From Deltaproteobacteria bacterium (lineage in GTDB: Bacteria; Myxococcota; Myxococcia; Myxococcales; 40CM-4-68-19): a DNA stretch of 8,403 bases. The notes under the pieces were generated by a model, which had not been told where the DNA came from, did not search any database, and saw nothing but the letters and a program-made list of their open reading frames with translations. The stretch covers positions 1 through 8,403 of the forward strand of contig JAFEBC010000761.1 of the NCBI GenBank assembly GCA_018266095.1, written 5' to 3'. Positions 1 through 6,119 of the stretch are shown in pieces. Each line of letters opens with the position of its first letter. Within the stretch, counting starts at the first letter, position 1. A program made the position numbers and the translations under genes.

Positions 1-105
1 TGCACCTTCGAGTCCGTGGAGAAGCACGCGCCCACCATCGAGGAGCTCTTCGTGAAGCTCGTGAGCGCACCCGACGCCGCGCCCGTGGAGGCCTTGCTTG
101 CCTGA
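1..105 (+). CDS. ABC transporter ATP-binding protein, C-terminal end (partial)
   Basis: Only the last 34 codons are present, open at the left edge and ending in TGA at 103-105. The readable tail contains PTIEELFVKLV, which matches the 'PSLEDIFLKLV'-type ending found at the extreme C terminus of many NatA/CcmA-like ABC-2 ATPases. None of the Walker A, signature or Walker B motifs lies in the window, so the assignment rests on this tail and on the next gene. That gene encodes an ABC-2 permease and starts 8 bases before this stop codon (shared bases TTGCCTGA). Such overlap is typical of co-translated ATPase-permease pairs. The protein would sit on the cytoplasmic face of the inner membrane and power the permease by ATP hydrolysis. 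The substrate is unknown. Confidence 0.8.
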   Translation, partial: CTFESVEKHAPTIEELFVKLVSAPDAAPVEALLA

Positions 106-1411
106 CGCCACCTCCAAGATCGCCGCCGTCGCGCGCTTCGAATTCCTCTCCACGGTCAAGCGCCCCGGCTACCTCGTCTCGCTCATCGGCATGCCCATCT
201 TCATCGGGCTCATCGGCGCGCTGAGCGGCTTTCTCACCTCGCGCATGATGGCGTCCCAGCTCCAGAAGACGCTCATCATCGGCATCCTCGACGAGACCGG
301 GCTCTTCGCCGACGCGCCGCTGGAGATCGCGCCCGACCTCGATCTGGCGCAGCTCCCGCCCTCCCTGCGCAAGCAGGCCAACGAGTCCATCGCGGGCAAG
401 TCGCCGCTCTTCTCGCCCACCAAGCTCGTGCGCCTCAAGGACCTCACCGAGCTGCGCGCAGCGCTCAGCGCGGGCACCGTCACGCGCGCCGCGCGCATCC
501 CCGCCGACTGGCTCACCACCGGCCGCATCGAGGAGCTGCGCCTCGCCAAGGCGCGCCTGTCGCTCTTCTCCAACGCAGAGCCGCTGGCGGGCCGCCTGAG
601 ACCGTGGCTCTTGAGCGGATTGCTCGAACGCAAGCTCGACCCCGCCGTCTTCGCGCGCGTGCTGCGGCCCGCCAAGACCACCACCCTCTCCATCGAGGCC
701 GACGGCAGCCTCACGCCGTTTGATCTGTTGCGCGAGCTCGCCACCTTCATCTTGCCGCTCGGCTTCGTGCTCCTGCTCCTCCTCTCGATCTTCACCTGCG
801 GCGGCTACCTCGCCACCGGCCTCGCCGAGGAGAAGCAGAACCGTGCGCTCGAACTGCTGCTGACCGCGCTCACGCCCGAGGAGCTCTTCTGGGGCAAGCT
901 GCTCGGCCTCGGCGGCGCAGGCTTTCTGCAGTTCGCGCTCTATCTCGCCGTCATCGCGCTCCCGGCCGCGCTCCTCTTCACCGTGCTCGGCATCGAGTGG
1001 GGCCAGCTCGTCATGGGCCTCGGCTACTTCGCGGGCGGCTTCATCTTCTTCGGCGCGCTGCTCCTCGCGGCGGGCTCGCTCGGCAACACCACGCGCTACA
1101 CGCAGCAGCTCGTGGGCGGCGTGACCATGACCGCGATGGTGCCGATGCTGACCTTGCCCGTCCTCCTCGACCAGCCGATGGGGACGTACGCGCGCGTGCT
1201 CACGCTCGTTCCCTTCAGCGCGCCGCTCGCGGGCATGCTGCGCGTCGGTGCGCACGCGCTGCCGTGGTGGGAGTTCGCGCTCTCCCTCTCGCTCCTGAGC
1301 GCCGGCGCGTGGCTCGCGGTGCGCCTGTCGAGCCGCGTGTTCCGCATCGCGCTCTTGTCCACCGGCGGCCTGCCCTCGCCGCGCGTGCTCTGGAGCTGGC
1401 TCGTTGGCTAG
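98..1411 (+). CDS. ABC-2 type transporter permease, NatB-like
   Basis: A 437-residue inner-membrane permease that would pair with the ATPase encoded just upstream. A first membrane helix lies at about residues 26-46, followed by a large extracytoplasmic domain (about 50-210). A cluster of helices follows at roughly 214-238, 271-297, 303-326, 340-357 and 393-408. Between the second and third helices sits the family hallmark, a cytoplasmic coupling stretch with AEEKQNRALELLLTALTP at 243-260 and then FWGKLLG. This resembles the EEKxNRTLELLLSSP motif of NatB and ABC2_membrane_3 permeases, which export Na+, antibiotics or peptides. The start is TTG at 98: a strong GGAGG lies at 87-91, six bases ahead, and the next in-frame Met would remove the first helix. 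The stop TAG is shared, within CTAG, with the convergent methyltransferase gene. The substrate cannot be read from the sequence. Confidence 0.92.
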   Translation: MPDATSKIAAVARFEFLSTVKRPGYLVSLIGMPIFIGLIGALSGFLTSRMMASQLQKTLIIGILDETGLFADAPLEIAPDLDLAQLPPSLRKQANESIAGKSPLFSPTKLVRLKDLTELRAALSAGTVTRAARIPADWLTTGRIEELRLAKARLSLFSNAEPLAGRLRPWLLSGLLERKLDPAVFARVLRPAKTTTLSIEADGSLTPFDLLRELATFILPLGFVLLLLLSIFTCGGYLATGLAEEKQNRALELLLTALTPEELFWGKLLGLGGAGFLQFALYLAVIALPAALLFTVLGIEWGQLVMGLGYFAGGFIFFGALLLAAGSLGNTTRYTQQLVGGVTMTAMVPMLTLPVLLDQPMGTYARVLTLVPFSAPLAGMLRVGAHALPWWEFALSLSLLSAGAWLAVRLSSRVFRIALLSTGGLPSPRVLWSWLVG

Positions 1412-2085
1412 CGGACCTTCACGCCCATCGCCAGGCCCTCAGCGGTGGGCAACATCGTCGCGCGGAAGCGGCCGCCCTGCGCGAGCCGCTCGTTGAACCT
1501 GCGCAGCGCCGCGATCTGCTCGCGCGGGTAGCCGCCATCGTCCTCGCGCGCCACGCCGCCCCAGCCGAACGCGTTGTCGGCCAGGAGCACGCCGCCCACG
1601 CGCAGGTGTTCCTCGGCCCAGGCGAGATACTCGGGATAGCCGCCCTTGTCCGCGTCGAGGAAGACCACGTCGAACGGCCCGTCCTGGTTGATCTGCGCCA
1701 GGTTGTCCGCCGCGGGCCCCACGTGGATCTTCACGCGCGACGCGACGCCGTTCTTCTCGAACGTCTCCTGCGCCACCTTCGCGTGCTTGTCCGAGTACTC
1801 GAACGTGTGCAGGAAGCCGTCCGCGGGCAGCGCGCGCAGGATGCACACGCCGCTGTAGCCGCCGAGCGTGCCGACCTCCACCACCTTCTTCGCGCCGCTC
1901 GCGCGCACGAGCACCTCGAGATGCAGCCCGTCGAACGACGACACCGCGATGTCGGGCAGGCCCGCGGCCTCCGAGCGCCGGATGATCTCGTCGAGCGCCG
2001 CGTCCTTCGGCTTGTAGACGAGCTCGCTCCACTTGGTGACGTGCGGGTCGTTCTGGCCGAAGCCCTTGCCGGTGTGCGTGGACAT
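1408..2085 (-). CDS. SAM-dependent O-methyltransferase (class I, CCoAOMT/Methyltransf_3 type)
   Basis: A 225-residue soluble methyltransferase with a Rossmann fold. The SAM-binding motif I is VVEVGTLGGYSG (68-79), an acidic ribose-contacting Glu follows at 96 (FEYS), and FDVVFLDADK (138-147) is the metal/substrate motif. Asp144, with Asp170-Asn171 in VLLADN, matches the three divalent-metal ligands of caffeoyl-CoA and catechol O-methyltransferases. It probably transfers a methyl group from SAM to a hydroxyl, often of a catechol-like small molecule, in the cytoplasm; the substrate is unknown. The length is normal for the family. The ATG at 2085 lies 10 bases after the stop of the upstream TPR gene, with an AGG core in between, so the gene is the last of a four-gene minus-strand operon. 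Its TAG stop overlaps the convergent permease stop. Confidence 0.93.
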   Translation of the reverse strand: MSTHTGKGFGQNDPHVTKWSELVYKPKDAALDEIIRRSEAAGLPDIAVSSFDGLHLEVLVRASGAKKVVEVGTLGGYSGVCILRALPADGFLHTFEYSDKHAKVAQETFEKNGVASRVKIHVGPAADNLAQINQDGPFDVVFLDADKGGYPEYLAWAEEHLRVGGVLLADNAFGWGGVAREDDGGYPREQIAALRRFNERLAQGGRFRATMLPTAEGLAMGVKVR

Positions 2086-2095
2086 GCGCGCGAGC

Positions 2096-3007
2096 CTACT
2101 CCGGTCCGGCGCGGATCGTCTCCAGCACCATGCCCACGAGATCGCTGCGCCACACGGCCGTGTACGCGAGGCCCGCGAACGTCACCACCACGAGCAGCCC
2201 GTGCAGGAGCCGCTGCGCGCGAGACAACTTCACCGACGACAGGCGCGCGCCCGAGAGCCAGGCCAGGACGAAGCCGCCGAAGCTCGCTTCATAGATGGCG
2301 AACCGCGGCGCCGGATCCTGACGGAACGCGAGCAGGCCGATCACGAGCAGCACCGGCAGGAGGATCCGCGCCTCGGTGGGCAGCGGCCACAGCGCAGAGA
2401 GCCCACGCGCACGCCACGCCGAGCGCAACAGGAACAGCGCCACCAGCGCCGCGAAGAGCTGACACGCCCACGCCGCGCGCTGACGGTTCTGCAGCGTGTG
2501 CACCTGCATCGACGCCAGCCGCGCCAGCTCGCGCACCGCGGGATCCCGCGACTTCTCCGCGCGCGCATGGAACTCGAGCGCGGTGCCGAAGTGCCGCTGC
2601 TGCGCCGCGAGGTCGGCCTGACCCAGATAGCTGCGCTCGACCCAGATGGAGTCCGGGTGCTCCTTCGCGAGCCGCGCGTACCACTGCAGCGCCAGCGCGC
2701 GCTCGCCCAGCGCCTGGTTCGCGCTCCCGAGCCAATAGAGCGCGCGATCGTGCTCGGCGAAGGGCCCTTCATCGAGGAGCCTGGCCACCATGCCCAGCGT
2801 CACCGCGGGCAGCCGCTCGGGATACGTGCGCAAGAGCTCGGTGAAGCGCGCCTCGCGCTGGTCCTCGGGAGAGGGCGCCGCGATCACGCTCGGCGTGGAG
2901 CTGCTCGCCGATGCGCCCGGGATCGTCGACGTGCCCGCGCCCTGCGCCCGCGCTGCGCCCGCGATCGCGAACGTGATCAGCGCGATCGCGAGCGGCCCTC
3001 TAGTCAT
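2096..3007 (-). CDS. Exported or membrane-anchored TPR-like protein of unknown function
   Basis: A 303-residue protein that I do not recognise as a named family. The N terminus is a signal peptide: basic MTR, a hydrophobic core LAIALITFAIAGAA, then a likely cleavage site near ARAQG at residues 20-23. A Ser/Thr/Pro/Ala-rich linker follows (about 24-48). Residues 50-165 are helical with TPR-like spacing: ALYWLGSANQALGERALALQWYARLAKEHP in pieces at 89-118, and YLGQADLAAQQRHFGTALEFHARA at 127-150. Four hydrophobic helices follow at about 180-197, 214-228, 236-253 and 267-285. The TPR part is therefore probably periplasmic and anchored by a C-terminal membrane bundle. The ATG at 3007 lies inside the end of the upstream gene (8-base overlap, ATGACTAG), which implies translational coupling. 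A longer in-frame extension upstream is rejected because it would read through the release-factor-like gene and lose the signal peptide. Confidence 0.82.
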   Translation of the reverse strand: MTRGPLAIALITFAIAGAARAQGAGTSTIPGASASSSTPSVIAAPSPEDQREARFTELLRTYPERLPAVTLGMVARLLDEGPFAEHDRALYWLGSANQALGERALALQWYARLAKEHPDSIWVERSYLGQADLAAQQRHFGTALEFHARAEKSRDPAVRELARLASMQVHTLQNRQRAAWACQLFAALVALFLLRSAWRARGLSALWPLPTEARILLPVLLVIGLLAFRQDPAPRFAIYEASFGGFVLAWLSGARLSSVKLSRAQRLLHGLLVVVTFAGLAYTAVWRSDLVGMVLETIRAGPE

Positions 3008-3350
3008 CCCCGCCGCCGCGCCGCTGCTGCTTCTTCTCCGACACGTGCCGCTTGCCCTCGAGCCGGCGCCGCTTGGCTGCCTTCGACGGCTTGGTCTTCG
3101 TGCGCGCCTTGGGCACGAACGCGCGCTTCTCCAGCCGCTCCCGCAGTCGCCCCAGGGCCGCGCGCAGGTTCTGCGTGCGCGAGCGCTGGTCCTTGCCCTC
3201 GGCCACGAGCCCCGTCGGCTGGTGCACGAGGCGGATCGCCGTCTCCACTTTGTTGCGATGCTGCCCGCCCGGCCCGCCCGCGCGATGCACCTGCACCTCG
3301 CACTGCGCCAGCAGAGAATCATCGTCGAGCTGGTGATACGCCTCCGACAT
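3000..3350 (-). CDS. Peptide chain release factor-like protein (GGQ domain, ArfB/MTRFR-like)
   Basis: A 116-residue protein consisting of the catalytic domain of class I release factors without codon-recognition domains. The peptidyl-tRNA hydrolysis motif is GGPGGQHRNK, with the Gly28-Gly29-Gln30 triplet, and is followed by ETAIRLVHQPTGLV and the QRSRTQN segment typical of RF1/RF2 domain 3. The C-terminal tail from about residue 80 is very basic (KARTKTKPSKAAKRRRLEGK). It resembles the tail that ArfB (YaeJ) inserts into the empty mRNA channel of stalled ribosomes. The likely role is hydrolysis of peptidyl-tRNA on ribosomes lacking a stop codon; this is inferred from the family. It lacks the insertion present between the GGQ region and the QE-R-S segment of E. 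coli ArfB. The ATG at 3350 is three bases after the stop of the pterin dehydratase gene, so the two are co-transcribed. Confidence 0.9.
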   Translation of the reverse strand: MSEAYHQLDDDSLLAQCEVQVHRAGGPGGQHRNKVETAIRLVHQPTGLVAEGKDQRSRTQNLRAALGRLRERLEKRAFVPKARTKTKPSKAAKRRRLEGKRHVSEKKQQRRGGGDD

Positions 3351-3353
3351 GGC

Positions 3354-3641
3354 TCACGCCTCGAACGCGTCGATCGCGCGCGCCAGCTTCACATCGCGCT
3401 GCGTGATGCCGCCCGCGTCGTGGCTCCACGTGCGCACGGTGACCTTCACGTAGCGCAGGTCGATGTCCGGATGGTGGTCCTGCTCCTCGGCCAAGACGCC
3501 CACCTTCTGGATGAACGCCAGCGCCTGCGGGAACGTCGCGTGCTTCCACGTGCGCGCGAGCGCCTGGCCCTCGACCTGCCACTCCGGCAACATCAAGAGC
3601 GCCGCCGCCAGCTCGTCGCCCGACAGCTTCTTCTTGTCCAT
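3354..3641 (-). CDS. phhB: 4a-hydroxytetrahydrobiopterin dehydratase (pterin-4a-carbinolamine dehydratase)
   Basis: A 95-residue cytoplasmic enzyme of the PhhB/DCoH family, of normal length. It dehydrates 4a-hydroxy-tetrahydropterin, the product released by aromatic amino acid hydroxylases such as phenylalanine 4-hydroxylase, so that the cofactor can be recycled. Visible hallmarks are LPEW near residue 18, the catalytic pair in EEQDHHPD (His56-His57), and TWSHDAGGIT with the third catalytic His74, followed by RDVKLARAID. No hydroxylase gene lies in the window, so a role in phenylalanine metabolism is not shown; some bacteria use such proteins in molybdopterin or folate contexts. The start chosen is ATG at 3641, because upstream in-frame codons run across the divergent control region and do not resemble the family. 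It is the first gene of the minus-strand operon. Confidence 0.95.
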   Translation of the reverse strand: MDKKKLSGDELAAALLMLPEWQVEGQALARTWKHATFPQALAFIQKVGVLAEEQDHHPDIDLRYVKVTVRTWSHDAGGITQRDVKLARAIDAFEA

Positions 3642-3642
3642 G

Positions 3643-3662
3643 CCTTGCCAAGCCTCGCCAAG
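3643..3662 (-). repeat. Tandem 10-base repeat in the phhB leader
   Basis: Read on the minus strand, CTTGGCGAGG is followed directly by CTTGGCAAGG, a perfect tandem duplication but for one base. The second copy ends one base before the phhB ATG. Each copy ends in a Shine-Dalgarno-like core (GAGG or AAGG). The outer GAGG is 11 bases from the ATG and the inner AAGG only one base, so the outer copy is the better-placed ribosome-binding site, though its spacing is long. Confidence 0.6.
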
Positions 3663-3699
3663 TGAAAGAGGGCGCCGAAGGTAGCATATAGAGTGAAAG
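3661..3699 (+). repeat. Direct repeat AGTGAAAG, possible operator half-sites
   Basis: AGTGAAAG occurs at 3661-3668 and again at 3692-3699. The starts are 31 bases apart, close to three turns of the DNA helix. Both copies continue with one variable base and then G. The copies flank the AT-rich putative -10 region. Helical phasing and position are compatible with a regulator binding cooperatively on one face, but the repeat is short and could be chance. Confidence 0.35.
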
Positions 3700-3700
3700 C

Positions 3701-3704
3701 GAGG
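3701..3704 (+). promoter_or_regulatory. Ribosome-binding site of the pepP-like gene
   Basis: GAGG lies seven bases ahead of the ATG at 3712 and supports this start. It immediately follows the second AGTGAAAG copy, so a protein bound there would also lie very near the start of the message. Confidence 0.55.
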
Positions 3705-3711
3705 TTCCCAC

Positions 3712-5046
3712 ATGCCTGCGCCGTTCCCGCCGTTGCCCCAAGCCGTGTACGCCGCCCGCCGCGACGAGGTGCGCCGCCGCATGCGCGAGCTCGCGGGCCC
3801 ATCCACGCTCGTCGTGCACTCGACGCCAGTGGCCACGCGCAACCACGATGTCGAACACCCGTACCGTGCCGACGCCGATCTCTATTGGCTCACCGGCTTC
3901 ACCGAGCCCGAGTGCGCGCTGGTCTTGTCCACCGAGGGCAACGAGCCGTTCACGCTCTTTGTGCGCCCGCGCGACAAGGACAAGGAATTGTGGAACGGCC
4001 GCCGCCACGGCCTCGAGGGCGCGAGGGTGATCTCCGGCGCGCACCAGTCGTTCGGCGTCGCGCTGATCGACGCGGAGCTGCCCAAGCTCATCCAGCAGCC
4101 GACGCTGTTCTATCGGCTCGGCGGCACCGATCCGCACTTCGACGCGCGCATCGCGCGCACACTCACGCAATTGCGCATGCGCGGACGCACCGGCATCACC
4201 GCGCCGCGCCGGCTGGAAGATCCAGGCGTGCTCCTGCACGAGCTGCGCCTGCTCAAGGATTCACACGAGCTCTCGGCCTTGCGCCGCGCCATCGAGCTCA
4301 CGCGCGCTGGTCATCTCACCGCCATGGAAGTGGGCCGCGGCGGCACGCACGAGCACGAGCTCGAGGCCGCGCTGCTCGCGTCGTACCGCTCGGGCGGCGC
4401 GGTGTGCGGCTACTCGCCGATCGTGGCCGCGGGACGCAACGCCACCATCCTCCACTACAACGAGAACGACGCCCCCGTGCGCGACGGCGAGCTCGTGCTC
4501 ATCGACTCCGGCGCCGAGGTCGCGCTCTACACCGCCGACGTCACGCGCACGTTCCCCGCGAGCGGCACGTTCACTCCGGCGCAAGCGAAGCTCTACGACC
4601 TCGTCCTGCGCGCGGCCGATCTCGCCATCGAGCACACCGCGCCCGGCGTCACCATCGACGGCCTGCATGACGAGATCGTGCACACGCTCACCGAGGGCAT
4701 GATCGAGCTCGGCCTGCTCGAGGGCACGCCCGAGGCGCGCATCGCCGACTCGAGCTACCGCCGCTTCTACATGCACCGCTCGAGTCACTGGCTCGGCCTC
4801 GACGTGCACGACGCCGGCGCGTATCGCAACGAGGCCAACGAGCCGCGCGCGCTGGTGCCCGGCATGGTGTTCACCATCGAGCCCGGCCTCTACATCGCCG
4901 AGGACGACGTGACGGCGCCGCCGGAATTGCGCGGCACCGGCGTGCGCATCGAGGACGACATCCTCGTCACCGAGAGCGGACACGAGAACCTCACGGCCTC
5001 CATTCCGCGCACACGCGCCGACGTCGAGCAGGCCTGCGCGCGATGA
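3712..5046 (+). CDS. pepP: Xaa-Pro aminopeptidase (M24B family, aminopeptidase P)
   Basis: A 444-residue cytoplasmic dinuclear-metal peptidase that removes the N-terminal residue from peptides whose second residue is proline. Its length is nearly that of E. coli PepP (about 440). The N-terminal AMP_N domain spans about residues 10-145, including HPYRADADLYWLTGF (49-63). The pita-bread catalytic domain spans about 180-430. All five expected metal ligands are visible: Asp265 (LIDSGAE), Asp276 (YTADVTRTF), His359 (SHWLGLDVHD), Glu390 (TIEPGLY) and Glu414 (VRIEDD). The supporting histidines 248, 355 and 366 are also present. One oddity is that the usual MHGxSHWLG reads MHRSSHWLG, with Arg at the normally Gly position 356. 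An SD (GAGG) supports the ATG at 3712. The stop overlaps the mutY start as ATGA, so mutY is probably translated by coupling. Confidence 0.95.
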   Translation: MPAPFPPLPQAVYAARRDEVRRRMRELAGPSTLVVHSTPVATRNHDVEHPYRADADLYWLTGFTEPECALVLSTEGNEPFTLFVRPRDKDKELWNGRRHGLEGARVISGAHQSFGVALIDAELPKLIQQPTLFYRLGGTDPHFDARIARTLTQLRMRGRTGITAPRRLEDPGVLLHELRLLKDSHELSALRRAIELTRAGHLTAMEVGRGGTHEHELEAALLASYRSGGAVCGYSPIVAAGRNATILHYNENDAPVRDGELVLIDSGAEVALYTADVTRTFPASGTFTPAQAKLYDLVLRAADLAIEHTAPGVTIDGLHDEIVHTLTEGMIELGLLEGTPEARIADSSYRRFYMHRSSHWLGLDVHDAGAYRNEANEPRALVPGMVFTIEPGLYIAEDDVTAPPELRGTGVRIEDDILVTESGHENLTASIPRTRADVEQACAR

Positions 5047-6098
5047 GCTTGTCCAAGCCGCTGCTCGCGTGGTTCGCGAAGCACAAGCGCGACCTCCCGT
5101 GGCGTCTGGAGCCACGCGAGCCGTATCGCGTGTGGATCTCGGAGGTGATGCTGCAGCAGACGCGCGTCGACGTGGTGGTGCCGTACTACACGCGCTTCCT
5201 GACGCGCTTCCCCACGCTGCGCTCGCTCGCGGAGGCGCCGCTCGATGACGTGCTCGCGCACTGGAGCGGGCTTGGCTACTACTCGCGCGCCCGCAATCTG
5301 CACCGCGCAGCGCAAGAGGCCCTCGCGCGCTTCGGCCAGCTCCCGCGTTCGCTCGACGACCTGCATTCGCTTCCGGGATTCGGCCCGTACACCGCAGCAG
5401 CCGTGGCCTCGCTCTCGATGGGGATCGACGCCGCGCTCGTGGACGGAAACGTCGCGCGCGTGTTCGCACGCTTGTTCGCGCTCGAAGGCTCCGCCGAGGC
5501 CGTGCGCGAGCAGACCTGGGAGTTCGCGCCGCACGAGCTGCCGAAGGGCAAGGCCGGCGTGTTCAATGAAGCGCTGATGGAGCTGGGCGCGACCGTGTGC
5601 ACGCCGCGTTCCCCTTCGTGCGATCGCTGTCCGCTCAAGGCGCAGTGCAAGGCCTTCGCGCTCGGCGATCCCGAGCGATTCCCGCCGCCCAAGGTGAAGA
5701 AGGCGCGCCCGATCGTGCGCTGGTCCGCCGTGGCGCTGCGCGATCCGCAAGGCCGCGTGCTCCTCGCGCGTCACACGCAGGGCTCGCTCTTCGAGGGCCT
5801 GTGGGCCCTCCCCTTCGCCGAGCAGGACGCCGATCACGACGCGCCAAAAGCCGCCCGCGAGGCCCTGCGCAAGCGCAAGCTGACCATCCCGCGCACGCTC
5901 ACGCACACCGCCGACGTCGCGCAGACGCTCACGCACCGCGAGCTGCAAGTGGCCGTGTTCACCTCGACTTCGCGCGCGATTCCGCTCGTAGACGACGCCC
6001 TCCGCTGGGTCGAGCCCACGCGCACCGCGCTCGCCAAGGTCGGCCTCTCCTCGCTCGCCAAGAAGACGCTCGCCGCGTGTGACATTCCTGCGCCTTGA
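5043..6098 (+). CDS. mutY: A/G-specific adenine DNA glycosylase MutY
   Basis: A 351-residue DNA repair enzyme, of normal length, that excises adenine mispaired with 8-oxoguanine and so prevents G:C to T:A transversions. The helix-hairpin-helix glycosylase domain comes first. Catalytic Glu34 lies in WISEVMLQQTRVD, the hairpin is LPGFGPYTAAAVAS (110-123), and catalytic Asp134 lies in VDGNVARV. The [4Fe-4S] ligands are Cys186, Cys193, Cys196 and Cys202, with the canonical C-x6-C-x2-C-x5-C spacing. A NUDIX-like C-terminal domain (about 226-345), which reads 8-oxoG, contains GSLFEGLWALPF. The loop that is often FSH in this domain appears here as LTH (296-298). The ATG at 5043 overlaps the pepP stop by four bases, with an AGCAGG ten bases ahead. 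Confidence 0.97.
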   Translation: MSLSKPLLAWFAKHKRDLPWRLEPREPYRVWISEVMLQQTRVDVVVPYYTRFLTRFPTLRSLAEAPLDDVLAHWSGLGYYSRARNLHRAAQEALARFGQLPRSLDDLHSLPGFGPYTAAAVASLSMGIDAALVDGNVARVFARLFALEGSAEAVREQTWEFAPHELPKGKAGVFNEALMELGATVCTPRSPSCDRCPLKAQCKAFALGDPERFPPPKVKKARPIVRWSAVALRDPQGRVLLARHTQGSLFEGLWALPFAEQDADHDAPKAAREALRKRKLTIPRTLTHTADVAQTLTHRELQVAVFTSTSRAIPLVDDALRWVEPTRTALAKVGLSSLAKKTLAACDIPAP

Positions 6099-6119
6099 CA
6101 CGTCCGCTTGCCATCCCCG

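Larger units (their letters stand above)
3642..3711. promoter_or_regulatory. Divergent intergenic region, likely bidirectional promoter
   Basis: These 70 bases separate two divergently transcribed units, the phhB operon on the minus strand and pepP-mutY on the plus strand, so promoters for both should lie here. The only AT-rich patch is around 3682-3692 (TAGCATATAGA). It offers a plausible -10 hexamer on either strand (TATAGA on plus, TATATG on minus). I could not find a convincing -35 box at standard spacing for either direction. The region also holds two different short repeats described separately. The promoter role is inferred from gene layout and base composition. Confidence 0.5.

Noticed and set aside
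997..2844. 615-residue open frame on the plus strand
   Set aside because: It crosses the end of the permease gene and runs antisense to the methyltransferase and TPR genes. Its translation is Arg/Ala/Pro-rich low-complexity with no family resemblance.
3008..3322. N-terminal extension of the TPR protein to a start near 3322
   Set aside because: It would duplicate the release-factor-like coding region in another frame and bury the clear signal peptide that begins at 3007.
2033..3406. 457-residue plus-strand frame antisense to the TPR and release-factor-like genes
   Set aside because: Composition is dominated by Arg, Ala and Pro, whereas the minus-strand frames show a signal peptide and a GGQ motif.
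3642..3842. N-terminal extension of the pterin dehydratase through the divergent region
   Set aside because: The added residues do not look like the family, and the 95-residue form starting at 3641 is already full length.
4261..5469. 402-residue minus-strand frame opposite pepP and mutY
   Set aside because: It is a shadow frame with Arg/Ala/Gly-rich sequence and no motifs, opposite well-supported genes.
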